A DNA stretch of 64,000 bases, from assembly GCA_900455155.1 (NCBI GenBank), contig UGUC01000002.1, positions 992,001-1,056,000 of the forward strand, written 5' to 3'. The stretch comes from Providencia stuartii (GTDB lineage: Bacteria; Pseudomonadota; Gammaproteobacteria; Enterobacterales; Enterobacteriaceae). Position numbers and translations under genes: made by a program. Every line of letters begins with the position of its first letter. Within the stretch, counting starts at the first letter, position 1. Below, piece after piece: positions 8,662 to 18,526 of the stretch. Below the pieces are notes generated by a model. That model saw only the letters and a list, made by a program, of their open reading frames with translations, was not told where the DNA came from and did no database searches.

Positions 8662-10086
8662 ATGACGCGATACGAACAACTGGCTGCACAAATACGCCAA
8701 CAGATTGAAGATAATATCTGGCAAGTTGGCGATAGATTACCGTCACTTAGGGAAAGTGTAAAACAATCAGGTTTGAGTTTAATGACAGTTGTACAGGCTT
8801 ACCAATTGCTCGAAAGCCAAGGTTGGATCGCTGCAAGGCCACAATCAGGGTACTATGTTGCTCGTCGAAATACGAATTTTGCGGCAGCAAAGGGAGGAAA
8901 AGGCCTGCATCTTAATGAAAATGTTGAGATCAACGCCTCTATTTTTGGTGTTTTGCAAGCTTGTAAAGATCCTGACATTATTCCATTTGGCTCAGCATTC
9001 CCTGAACCGGCACTGCTTGATGAACCGAAATTAGGGAAAACTCTCGCGTCAGTGGCTCGGCGTTTAGCGAGGTTTAATACGACAGCGAATTTACCGCCGG
9101 GTAACGAGCAATTACGCCGTAATATCGCTCAGCGCTATGCCAGCCAAGGGATCCATGTTGCCCCCGATGAAATTGTGATCACGGCTGGTGCGATGGAATC
9201 ACTAGTATTAAGCCTACAATCGGTAACCCAACCGGGAGATTGGGTGGTTATCGAATCACCTGCCTTTTATGGTTCATTACAGGCTATTGAACGCCTAAAA
9301 TTAAAAGCGATCGCCATTAAAACAGATCCGTTATTTGGGATTGATTTGGACGCATTGGAAGATATTGCCGCAAAATACCCCATAAAAGCCTGTTGGTTAA
9401 TGACGCATTACCAGAACCCACTTGGGGGGACGATGCCGCCAGCAAATAAAAAACGGCTGGTGGAGATCTTGAATAAAAATCAAATTGTTTTGATTGAAGA
9501 TGATGTGTATGGCGAATTGTACTTTGGTAATCAACAGCCGATCCCTGCCAAAGCTTTAGATACTAAGGGTAACTTTTTCCATTGTTCGTCATTTTCGAAA
9601 TGTTTAGCACCGGGGTATCGGGTCGGTTGGGTGGCGGCAGGGCAACACGCGACAAAAATTCAGCATTTACAGATGATGAGTACTGTTTCTGCCAGCGTTC
9701 CAACACAGCTGGCGATCGCGGAGTACCTTACTCAGGGGGGATATGACAACCACTTGCGGAAATTACGTCAGACAATGGAGCAGCGGCAACACCAAATGTT
9801 AGGCGCAATCGCACAATATATGCCGCCTTCCGTTAAAGTGAATACGCCAAAAGGGGGCTATTTTTTATGGTTAGAATTCGAACCACCTTTTAATGCGGTA
9901 CGTCTCTACCAATTAGCCCTTAAGGAAGGGATAAGCATTGCGCCTGGCAGTATGTTTTCAACCAGCGATCAGTTTAACCATGCGTTTAGACTTAATACTT
10001 CATTTACTTGGAATGAACAGTTAGAACAGGCGATGAAAACATTAGGGCGTTTATGTTATTCATTGATTACCGAGAAACGTGGTTAG
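8662..10086 (+). CDS. ydcR: MocR/PdxR-type regulator, YdcR-like (GntR wHTH fused to aminotransferase fold)
   Basis: A 474-residue transcription regulator. Residues 1-70 form a GntR winged helix (QVGDRLPSLRESVKQSGLS ... LLESQGWIAARPQSGYYV). The rest is a class I aminotransferase-like domain with the PLP-binding lysine in SSFSKCLAPGYRVGW and the ENLPPGN-like ANLPPGNEQLRR segment. The overall match to E. coli YdcR is close. MocR regulators use PLP as an effector or sensor; the targets of this one cannot be read from sequence. It is divergent from cydA with a 250-base gap, and a HutD/Ves-family gene follows after 90 bases. Confidence 0.85.
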   Translation: MTRYEQLAAQIRQQIEDNIWQVGDRLPSLRESVKQSGLSLMTVVQAYQLLESQGWIAARPQSGYYVARRNTNFAAAKGGKGLHLNENVEINASIFGVLQACKDPDIIPFGSAFPEPALLDEPKLGKTLASVARRLARFNTTANLPPGNEQLRRNIAQRYASQGIHVAPDEIVITAGAMESLVLSLQSVTQPGDWVVIESPAFYGSLQAIERLKLKAIAIKTDPLFGIDLDALEDIAAKYPIKACWLMTHYQNPLGGTMPPANKKRLVEILNKNQIVLIEDDVYGELYFGNQQPIPAKALDTKGNFFHCSSFSKCLAPGYRVGWVAAGQHATKIQHLQMMSTVSASVPTQLAIAEYLTQGGYDNHLRKLRQTMEQRQHQMLGAIAQYMPPSVKVNTPKGGYFLWLEFEPPFNAVRLYQLALKEGISIAPGSMFSTSDQFNHAFRLNTSFTWNEQLEQAMKTLGRLCYSLITEKRG

Positions 10087-10176
10087 TCACATTTTAAGTG
10101 TCGAAACATTGCCCTAAGTCACTAAGTTTGCCACTCTTAATTATCATAACGGATAATTGATTGCTCGGGGGAATGT

Positions 10177-10743
10177 ATGAAAATTAAATGTTTTGATGCG
10201 GCAGAGTTACCCATTGAAGAATGGCAAGATAAGTGTGGGAACAGCGCTGAAGTTTTTTGTTGGCCTGTCGCATCTGACTTTTCGCTTCGAGTAAGCATTA
10301 CACAAATCAATCAATCGAGTGTTTTAAAACAGCACGCTGAAAGTGAACAATTTTGTATTTCTTTGGATAATGGCCAACTGTCTATTCGAGATCAACAAAA
10401 GACTAAGCATTCCATGGCAAAAATTGGTGACGCTTTTCATTCTGAGGGGGAACAATTGATTGAACTTGAATTAAGAGGCTCCCCAGTCCGTTTACTTAAC
10501 GTATCGGTTAACCCTGAGCGTTGGCGAGTTAAAAGCCATGTGATTGCACAAGAACAACGTTTGCCAATAGGGCAGGCAGGGATAGTGTATGTCTTAGCTG
10601 GGGAATGGGATGTCTCTGGGGCGAATTGTAAAATTATGGCCGTTAATCAAGGGGGCTGGTGGCTACCTGACATTGGGGAAGGGCATATTACGCCTCGTGT
10701 GGCAGGTAGCAAATTAATTTGGGTTGATATTACGGCCTGTTAG
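10177..10743 (+). CDS. HutD/Ves family cupin-like protein
   Basis: A 188-residue soluble protein of the HutD/Ves family (double cupin fold). It shows the expected order: an early EEWQDKCG segment where the family has WxNxxGxT, FSLRVSITQI where others have FxWRxSxAxV, a middle acidic/hydrophobic barrel, and the late GGVVFV-like AGIVYVLAGEWDV stretch. E. coli Ves is cold- and stress-related and HutD is linked to histidine use; the biochemical role of the family is not settled. It follows the YdcR-like regulator and overlaps the convergent LysE gene by 4 bases. Confidence 0.7.
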   Translation: MKIKCFDAAELPIEEWQDKCGNSAEVFCWPVASDFSLRVSITQINQSSVLKQHAESEQFCISLDNGQLSIRDQQKTKHSMAKIGDAFHSEGEQLIELELRGSPVRLLNVSVNPERWRVKSHVIAQEQRLPIGQAGIVYVLAGEWDVSGANCKIMAVNQGGWWLPDIGEGHITPRVAGSKLIWVDITAC

Positions 10744-11351
10744 CTATTGGCTAAGCCAATCGCCGCGAGTGACAACATGCCTCCAGCAACGCCTTCCGTT
10801 AGACGGCGACGCTTATCGCTGTAATTTCCTTTTTTATGTACGGTGGCAAATACCATACCAATCATGCCATAAATCACGATACATGAGGCAATAAAGGACG
10901 TTGATAAAATAATAGACTGAATAGCAACACTGTCCGAAGAGTGAATAAAATTAGGTAAAATGGCAAAGTAGACTAAGAGTCCTTTGGGGTTAAGAAAGCT
11001 AGTTAGAAAACCTTTCAGAATGACACCTTTAGATGACGCTGATTTTAGCGTTATCTGGCTTGGTTTCATGGCAGATAAGATCATTTTTATGGCTAAATAT
11101 GCGACATAAGCGACACCGACCCATTTAATAGTATTAAATAAGCGTGGTGACGCAGCCACTATCGCAGCGAGACCTAAAGCGGCTAGGATAGCATGCATAA
11201 TATAGCCCGAGATAATGCCAATATTAGCTTTCCATACAGCAGATACGCCTCCCGATAGCCCTTGCGAAGAGATAAAAAGAATATCAGGACCCGGTGTACA
11301 AATAAGCGGGATCACCGTCGCACTAAACAGAATAATTGATTGTAGCTCCAT
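10740..11351 (-). CDS. LysE/RhtB family amino-acid exporter
   Basis: A 203-residue inner-membrane protein with about six hydrophobic segments. The family signature near the N-terminus is clear: TPGPDILFISSQGLSGG, followed by GYIMHAILAALGLAAIV and the central AIKMILSAMK loop, then FLTSFLNPKGLLVYFAILPNF. LysE/RhtB proteins export amino acids such as lysine, threonine or homoserine lactone; the substrate here cannot be told. It stands alone and converges on the HutD/Ves gene. Confidence 0.88.
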   Translation of the reverse strand: MELQSIILFSATVIPLICTPGPDILFISSQGLSGGVSAVWKANIGIISGYIMHAILAALGLAAIVAASPRLFNTIKWVGVAYVAYLAIKMILSAMKPSQITLKSASSKGVILKGFLTSFLNPKGLLVYFAILPNFIHSSDSVAIQSIILSTSFIASCIVIYGMIGMVFATVHKKGNYSDKRRRLTEGVAGGMLSLAAIGLANS

Positions 11352-11736
11352 CTGTATGCCTCATAGATATCATTTGATTATTGTTGTTGAGTTTAGCAAG
11401 TTAGCTTGAGGGAAATTATAATGATTTCATTGTAATATTTGGTCATTTTATGGGTAATAATTGATTTTAAATTTAGCATTGAATATCAAAAATCGTTAAA
11501 CCATAGGAAAATAATGCCAATCAAATAGATATGGGTAAGTTGGCTTGCTCAAACTTTATTAAGGAAGATGCAAGAGGGTTAAATTACTGGCTAAATCACA
11601 AGGCAAAAAAAATACACTTAATATTCAATGAACTAAGTCATTAACTATTAAATGTATGATAGGTTAAAATATAAAAAGTACTTATTTTTTATTAATAGGT
11701 TATTTCATCAATTAGGGTAAGCTATTTTTAGCCAAA
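11352..11736. other. Intergenic region, nothing recognised
   Basis: About 385 AT-rich bases between two minus-strand genes. No ORF, hairpin with T-run or known operator was identified. It should hold the lysE promoter on its left side. Confidence 0.4.
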
Positions 11737-12327
11737 CTATTTCATATTAGCATCGATTACTTGATAAAAAGCGTTGGCTGTATCCGCAATCGTCCAGACA
11801 CCAAGAATAATTTGGTATCCTGTACGTTTTGGAATATTACACTCTATTCTTACGTTATTTTTGGGTACATTTCCTCTATCTTGTTGTTCACAAAACGGTT
11901 TTAAATCAAAATCATTACGTGTTAATGGTTTATTTGGATCCCAATTTTGTTTAGTGATAAAAAATTGCCATGATGTCGTTCTGTGTGATGCAGTTAATGT
12001 CCAAGAAAATACATTTTTACCACTAGATACATTCACTTTATGCCAACGACTGTTCGACTGTTCATTTAACTGAGAAAAATTGGCATTACCTCCACTTGCG
12101 ATTTGACCATCCTTTGGCCCCCTTTCTGGGAAACCTTTAGGGCCTTCAACCGATTGAGGCTCATATTGAACGGCACCACACATTTTATTTAAATTGCCAC
12201 CCATGGATGAACAAAGAAAAGCGCGGCTTGGTGGATTATCGATATAACCATGGCGAAGTACGTTATTATCAGCTAATGCTGACATTGAAAGGAAAAGCAT
12301 TGATATAGCAATAAATGTTGTTCTCAT
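11737..12327 (-). CDS. AA10 lytic polysaccharide monooxygenase (CBP21-like chitin-active protein)
   Basis: A 196-residue secreted protein closely like Serratia CBP21. Shared stretches include VQYEPQSVEGPKGFP, GPKDGQIASG, TASHRTTSWQFFITK and TANAFYQ. LPMOs use a copper held by two histidines to cleave chitin or cellulose oxidatively. The second copper His (His115) and the axial Phe (Phe187) are present. The first His is normally residue 1 of the mature protein; here it is His26 in VLRHGYI, while the signal peptide looks cleavable after SALA (residue 19), leaving DNNVLR in front of it. Either processing is unusual or the copper site is compromised. No carbohydrate-binding module is attached. 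It lies in an AT-rich accessory stretch. Confidence 0.88.
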   Translation of the reverse strand: MRTTFIAISMLFLSMSALADNNVLRHGYIDNPPSRAFLCSSMGGNLNKMCGAVQYEPQSVEGPKGFPERGPKDGQIASGGNANFSQLNEQSNSRWHKVNVSSGKNVFSWTLTASHRTTSWQFFITKQNWDPNKPLTRNDFDLKPFCEQQDRGNVPKNNVRIECNIPKRTGYQIILGVWTIADTANAFYQVIDANMK

Positions 12328-12811
12328 AGAAGTATCCTCATGTAAAAATTAACAACCATATTTAAATGATGTATAACCTATAAAGAATGAACTCTCTGTT
12401 GTTATTTTATTAAACTAATTCGGTTATCTAGATGCGTATACTTTTTATTATGTGTTTATCAAAAGCTAATGAAAAATATTGAAAATAGCCCAACTAAAAA
12501 CATAAATTATCACTAGTAGATACTAAAATGTTGGCTATTGTTTTTTCTCTATTACCATCCCCTCTTTTTAGGAAAAGAGTAGTTAATATTTATCAAAGAT
12601 AAATAAAAGTATTAAAATGCATTATGAGGGCAAATAACTCTCACATACAGTTTGCTCAGTCAATATATGTATTGTTTTTGTCTATGGCCTCCTAAATTAT
12701 ACAGAATGGTGAAATTTTCATAAAACATACTGATGAGAAAGTGGCTTTAAATATGCCATATAGTCTTATTTCGTCAGCTTATTGATAAGTTAACCAACAG
12801 TGCCGATACCA
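12328..12811. other. AT-rich intergenic region
   Basis: About 480 very AT-rich bases upstream of the LPMO gene and downstream of the P5-like gene. No gene, repeat or clear terminator was recognised. Confidence 0.4.
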
Positions 12812-13228
12812 TCATAGCAAGTTCCACGCTCTTTCAAATGTTTCATCATCATAAGGTTGTGTTCCATTTTCATGCTTAATAATCGATTTAGCGAGTTTTA
12901 TTAAAATTGATTTGTTTTCAAGATTAATAAATGTATTGGGGGATACATTTAGCGCTTTAGCAACATCATTAATATAATCGCTTGTTTGATTTTCATTGCT
13001 AGGTGCCCATCGACTAATTAATTGAGATACGGTTTGCAATGAGTATCTACGTTGATAGGTACGCAGTAACGCGAATAGTGCTCTGATACCATATTCTGAA
13101 GATTCAAATCGACAAAATCGTTTTTCAATAGATTTATCGTGTGGTAGTTGCCCCTTCCAATGATTGGCTTCATTGTATTCAATGTTACCGGGATTATTGT
13201 TTCTGATGCCTCGAGAGATTTTAATCAT
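12812..13228 (-). CDS. P5-like structural/endolysin-type protein
   Basis: A 138-residue protein starting MIKISRGIRNNNPGNIEY. The RGIRNNNPGNI motif with a following W-G and a later FESSEYGIRALFALL segment is characteristic of phage 'structural protein P5' and related predicted peptidoglycan-degrading proteins. ATG at 13228 is chosen since GGAG lies 11 bases upstream; an upstream TTG adds five residues and overlaps that ribosome site. No signal peptide is visible, so export would need a holin or a secretion system. There are no phage genes nearby. It may belong with the LPMO and the unknown protein beside it. Confidence 0.7.
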   Translation of the reverse strand: MIKISRGIRNNNPGNIEYNEANHWKGQLPHDKSIEKRFCRFESSEYGIRALFALLRTYQRRYSLQTVSQLISRWAPSNENQTSDYINDVAKALNVSPNTFINLENKSILIKLAKSIIKHENGTQPYDDETFERAWNLL

Positions 13229-13498
13229 GGATAAATTCTCCAATTCTAATGTTTAAATAAAAATGATACGAACATTTTTAATTAATCTATCTGTCCTAAG
13301 TAATAGGATTTATATTTATGTAATGATTTTAATTATATTAAAAAAGTGTTGGCGCAAATTATTAAAATTAAGTCATAAGACTCAATGAGCAGAAGAATAC
13401 TGCTCATTGAGTAAATACAAAGAGAAAATGAGATAAATTAAATTATAGATAAAATCATATTTACGATTAAATCAAATAAGTAAAATTGATTTTTCTTA

Positions 13499-14056
13499 CT
13501 ATAAATAAATTACCGAATTATTATCTGATGTTGGCAGTGAATTACCATCATGATCAGCTGCACCTGTGTCAATATTAGGGGTTGCTGCGCTAGCAAGGCT
13601 AAATTCATTTCCTATACTATTGGTTACCTTAAGAATATTAACATAGGCCATCGCGGTAACTTCCACATTAGGATATATGCCAGTTACATTCATATCAATA
13701 TGAACCTTTCCGTTAATTTGTTGAGTAGTTGATAGCTCATCTAAGGTTGCGTGTATTTCTTGTCTATGAGTTTCGACACTAAAGTTAGCTGAAACCCACG
13801 CAAAGAAAGCAGTAAGACCTGCGCCAAATTTATATTCATTAAGTAGCTGTTGATACTTAGTCGACGATTCAAGGCTAATAATACTAAAATCCATGTCACC
13901 TTGTAATCGAACAACAGCGCCTTGGCCTGAGACAGTCGCAGAAATACCTCTCATCATTCCTTTCTTTTTTGAAACCTGCCAAGAATTAACATTATTATTG
14001 TCTGTCTTTACTGCTCCAATTGCAATATCGTTTATTTCGGAGAATGTTGTAGTCAT
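13499..14056 (-). CDS. Hypothetical protein, 185 residues
   Basis: I do not recognise this protein. It is 185 residues, without signal peptide or predicted membrane helix, apart from a short hydrophobic aromatic stretch (FGAGLTAFFAWVSANF) in the middle that could be a membrane-active segment. The first third has Gly/Ser/Val-rich beta-like sequence and the last 30 residues are low complexity and polar (DTGAADHDGNSLPTSDNNS). It lies upstream of the P5-like gene in the same direction with a 270-base gap, so joint transcription is uncertain. Low GC suggests acquisition. Confidence 0.55.
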   Translation of the reverse strand: MTTTFSEINDIAIGAVKTDNNNVNSWQVSKKKGMMRGISATVSGQGAVVRLQGDMDFSIISLESSTKYQQLLNEYKFGAGLTAFFAWVSANFSVETHRQEIHATLDELSTTQQINGKVHIDMNVTGIYPNVEVTAMAYVNILKVTNSIGNEFSLASAATPNIDTGAADHDGNSLPTSDNNSVIYL

Positions 14057-15306
14057 TTTAATACCCTTAGTTTTAAATAAAGTGATGTTGTGGTGCTATT
14101 AAATAGACTAGTGGTTTGTGCTATAAAACCACACACTATCTAATGGCAATAATACTATTTGATAATATTGTATTGATAATGTGATCGATAACGGATTTTT
14201 GTGTTGTTATATTGTTTCTAATTGAGATAAATATTCAAATTATTGTTTTTTTTGAGTATTTAGATCAAAATACTTATAGCTAAGTATTTTTACTTGAAGG
14301 ATTTATTTTCACTGTCAGCGATATTTGCGGATAGCCTTGTAATTTTTTGAAAAAATAACTAATTTAGTTGAGTGTTCTACTTGTTGTTTTATCTGATAAA
14401 ATATGGCTGTATCGTTTCTTAGCTTGATGTTTATAGAGCGAGGTAGCGTGCGATTTCGAGATATTATGCTTTTAAATATAGGAATGATGGCAGATGGTGT
14501 CAAAACCATGGCGAATGACTTTGCTAACGTCACTATATAGTTTTTTTAAAAAATTATAATTATTTGGTATTAATTTTGGTGATCCTTCTTTTAATTGAAG
14601 ATTAATGGGAAGGTGTGTTTTATCATTATTTTATAAATAGAGGGTAATAATTTTTATCACTATTAATGCTAGCAAATGAGAGACTTGTTTCTCCTGAACA
14701 AGATTCAGATACCGTATTGAGTATTTGGGGAGCCTCCAAACCTTAGGGGAATTGCTGTATTTATCATGCTTAGTCATTATTGTGGGTTTTTCAATTGAAA
14801 GCTTGCTTACCAATAGGTGCTTTTTGATTACGTCAAAGAGAACAAATCAAATCAATTGTATGATATAAAAATATCGCCATGTACCATTAATAATCTCAAA
14901 CATAAAGCACCATTATTTTAATATCGAAATGACTACTTCGATTTATAGCGATAAAGGTAGATAGCCACAATATTACTCATAATATGCTTCAATGAATATT
15001 TCCTGAAATTTATACTAGGTCATTTCAGTGTTAACAATGACTAAAATCATAGCGTATCATTTAACAGCAAACATAAAAATGATAGTCGACGATTCGGCTT
15101 ACTCTCCGTAAAACTTAAGATAGGCGCTTAGTCGCAAAATAGAACTACGAATGAAACCAGTGCGATCTTCTTCTTGATGGATAGATTATGTCCATGTTGC
15201 GAACTTGGCTGGCAGTGATTGATGTAAATTCCTCACGACACGTCAGAGAAGGGATAGTATCATGACCAGCCATTAGCTTTTTTACATTTTATTCGGAATT
15301 TTCATT
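14057..15306. other. 1.25-kb AT-rich gap without a supported gene
   Basis: Small ORFs of 60-72 codons occur on the minus strand (14315-14533 and 14631-14813), but they have no ribosome site, recognisable domain or terminator. The right end should contain the dbpA promoter. The sequence looks like decayed DNA. Confidence 0.5.
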
Positions 15307-16681
15307 GTGACCTCATTTGCTGAACTTAACACGCTACCTGAAGAACAACTTGCTAACCTTACTGAGCTAGGTTACGTAACAATGACGCCAATTCAGGAGG
15401 CTGCGTTACCAGCGATCCTTGCAGGCAAAGACGTCCGTGCTCAGGCAAAAACGGGAAGTGGTAAAACCGTTGCTTTTGGACTGGGTCTGTTACAACACAT
15501 CGATGCGAAACAGTTCAGTACACAATCACTGGTATTGTGCCCGACTCGAGAATTAGCAGATCAAGTCGCGAGCGAACTGCGCCGCTTAGCACGTTATATG
15601 GCAAATATTAAGATCTTAACACTTTGTGGTGGTGTGCCATTTAGTGTGCAACGAGATTCCTTAATCCACGCGGCTCATGTCATTGTTGCCACGCCGGGGC
15701 GACTTCTTGACCACTTGAACAAAGAAACCGTAAAACTGGATACATTACAAACATTGGTATTAGATGAAGCAGATCGCATGCTGGATATGGGATTTGCTGA
15801 TGATATTGATGAAGTGATCAGCTATGCGCCCATTAGCCGTCAAACACTATTGTTTTCAGCTACGTGGCCAGAAACAATTACAGCAATGAGCCATCGTATC
15901 CAACGTAATGCAATAACGATTGAAATCAATTCAGTTGATGAATTACCTGCTATTGAACAACGGTTTTATGAAGTCGCTCGTCATGAAAAAATAGATTTAT
16001 TACAAAAACTGTTAAGCCAACAGCAACCCGCATCTTGTGTGGTATTTTGTAACACAAAAAAAAGATTGCCAAGCGGTGTATGATGCACTAAATGAGTGCC
16101 ATCAAAGTGTTTTAGTATTGCATGGTGATATGGAACAACGTGAGCGAGATCAAACGCTTGTTCGTTTTGCTAATGGCAGTAGTCGTGTATTAGTTGCAAC
16201 CGACGTGGCGGCTCGTGGGTTGGATATCAAATCATTGGAAATGGTAATTAACTATGAATTGTCATGGGATCCAGAGGTGCATGTTCATCGCATTGGTCGT
16301 ACAGCGCGTGCAGGTGAAAGTGGGTTAGCGATTAGCCTTTGTGCTCCTGAAGAAGCTCAACGCGCTAATGTGTTAGAAGAAATGTTAAATATAAAGCTTA
16401 ACTGGAAGTCAGTACCAACCGGCTTAACTATCACACCACTTGAAGCTTCAATGGTAACACTGTGTATTGATGGTGGTAAAAAAGCGAAGATGCGACCTGG
16501 CGATATTCTTGGGGCGTTAACAGGAGATATTGGCTTGGCAGGGGATGATATTGGTAAAATTACTATTCATCCAATGCATGCATATGTCGCAATCAAACAG
16601 TCTGCTGCACGCCATGCTTGGAAACAATTGCAGCAAGGAAAAATTAAAGGTAAATCCGTTAAAGTAAGATTGTTAAAATAA
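15307..16681 (+). CDS. dbpA: ATP-dependent RNA helicase DbpA (frameshifted as read)
   Basis: A DEAD-box RNA helicase that acts in 50S ribosome assembly and is stimulated by 23S rRNA hairpin 92. Motifs are present in order: Q motif near MTPIQEAALPAI, Walker A AKTGSGKT, PTRELADQ, ATPGRLLDHL, DEAD as VLDEADRM, SAT, then in the second half HGDMEQRERD, ATDVAARGLDI and HRIGRTARAG. The C-terminal RNA-recognition domain (MRPGDILGALTGD ...) is typical of DbpA and gives it rRNA specificity. Start is GTG at 15307, followed by TSFAELN as in E. coli. One extra A in an eight-A run near 16056-16063 breaks the frame; seven A would give VVFCNTKKDCQAVYDAL. Probably a sequence error in an intact gene of about 457 residues. 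Confidence 0.93.
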
Positions 16682-16698
16682 AACTAGCAATATAGGCA

Positions 16699-16736
16699 AC
16701 CATTAGCCGTGTGGTTTGTATGACATGGCTAATGGT
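16699..16736. terminator. Inverted repeat after dbpA, weak terminator
   Basis: A perfect 10-bp stem (ACCATTAGCC / GGCTAATGGT) lies between convergent dbpA and ipdC. There is no strong T-run on either strand, so the function is uncertain. Confidence 0.5.
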
Positions 16737-16749
16737 AGGTAATCATTAC

Positions 16750-18401
16750 TTAAAATGAATACAGAGATTCAATGGATTGACCGAGTTTTTCTGCCAGCTC
16801 AGAAGATGCATATCTATCCATCACAACCTCAATATATGCCGCACGATTTTGCGATTCAGCCATATTAATTGCGGCATCTAACTCATCGCAACGGGTGACC
16901 TTTTGGCAATACCAATTTTGGCAACCAAGTGCAGCAGGTAATTGGGCATAGTGCCATTGCGGTAAGTCATTATAGTAGGCTTCAGGATCTTTACAGAGTA
17001 AGCGTTCAATAAGATAACCATCATTATTAAGGACAAAAATAATGGGTTTTAAGCCAAAGCGAGCGAATTGGCTAATCTCTTGGGCGGTTAACTGATGAGA
17101 ACCTTCACCAGTAATTAAGATAATACGGCGATTAGGTTCAGCTATTGCAGCACCAAAAGCCGCAGGTGTTGCCCAACCAATAGAGCCCCAGAGTGTTTGG
17201 TTATGGAATTGTGCATTTTGTGGAAGCAGAGCAAAACCTAATCCCATCGATGCTGTACCTGTTTCCGCGATAATAATATCGTCTTTTTTGAACATCTGCT
17301 CAAGTCGCGGATAAAGATAGTTTGCAGTAATTTGCCCATTTTCCCCCTGAACTGGCGTACCGAGACCTTGAGCTTTTATCCCTTGGTGATGCAATGAAGG
17401 AGCAAGCTCTTTGAGCTTAACCAGTACATCTTGCATATAGACTTGAGGATAGATAGCAGAGCCCACTTTCACATGGTCGGCAAGGATATTAATTCGATTC
17501 TCAGGGAGAATAGTAAGCGGTAAAGCTACCAGAGTTAAAATCGGTAAGGACAGCTCCAATCCCCAGCACGCAATCACAACTTTCGACAAATTCACCTACT
17601 TGTGTATTCATTAATTTGCCGTTATAGATCCCCATATAAGTTGGATTGGATTCACTGACAATGCTTTTATCCATAAACATGGTGGCGTAAGGTAACCCAG
17701 TCTTATCAATAATTGCTTGCACTTCATTAGCATAGCCTAATCGCGCACTTAAAATACCAGGAATTATGCAGGCTTTTTGGCTTGAATTTAGCTTTTCTAA
17801 AATAGCCGTAACGGCGGCTGATAATGACTCATTATTACTTTTATGAATAACAGGGGTATCAGTATTTTTATCTGTAACGACTGGCATGACCGCATAATCT
17901 GCGGGTAAACCAATATAAACAGGACGGCGTTCACGTAGGGCCGTTATAATTAAGCGTTCGGTTTCGGCCAATACAGTTTTCAGGGGTTAAAATTGCGTGA
18001 GCGCAGCTTAGGTGTTGACTCATTTGATAAAAAACATCGAAATCACCATTGCCGAGCGTATGGTGAACGAGTTTATGGTTTTTTTGTACACCACTGGCAG
18101 GCATACCAACTAAATGAAAGATAGGAAGATGTTCTGCATAGGAGCCTGCAATGCCGTTGAGTGCGCTTAATTCTCCTACACCAAATGTGGTTGAAAGTGC
18201 AGCGGCACCTTTAATACGAGCATATCCATCAGCTGCATATGAGGCATTGAGTTCATTACAATTACCAATCCAACGCATATTGTTACTTTCACAGACCGCA
18301 TCTTCTATGGGGAATGCGTAATCACCTGCGACGCCAAAAATATCATTGATGCCGATCTCATTTAAGCGTGCTAAAACATGTTCGATGACGGTTTTATTCA
18401 T
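16750..18401 (-). CDS. ipdC: Indolepyruvate/phenylpyruvate decarboxylase family, ThDP enzyme (two frameshifts as read)
   Basis: A thiamin-diphosphate 2-oxo acid decarboxylase. The N-terminal domain has the catalytic Glu in IGNCNELNASYAADGYAR; the C-terminal domain carries the ThDP-binding GEGSHQLTAQEI ... NNDGYLIER region. These enzymes turn indole-3-pyruvate or related 2-oxo acids into aldehydes, a step to indole-3-acetic acid or fusel alcohols. Pieces are read in different frames: an extra base near 17970 (expected ENCIAETERLI) and an extra C near 17510 (expected LSPENRINIL). Correcting both gives about 550 residues, the usual family length. A divergent LysR regulator gene starts 125 bases away and probably controls it. 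Substrate preference cannot be fixed from sequence. Confidence 0.82.
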
Positions 18402-18526
18402 TATATTATCTCCTAATGATCACGTTAGCCGATAATTCTGCTTTTTATTAGTTCTAACGTAGATCTTTCTTTAGTGGAAATTATTTATAATTATTCCATC
18501 TATAACAAAAACTCATAGGAGCAGAC

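Noticed and set aside
14315..14813. Two short minus-strand ORFs in the 14-15.3 kb gap
   Set aside because: No ribosome site, domain or terminator; composition like the surrounding noncoding DNA.
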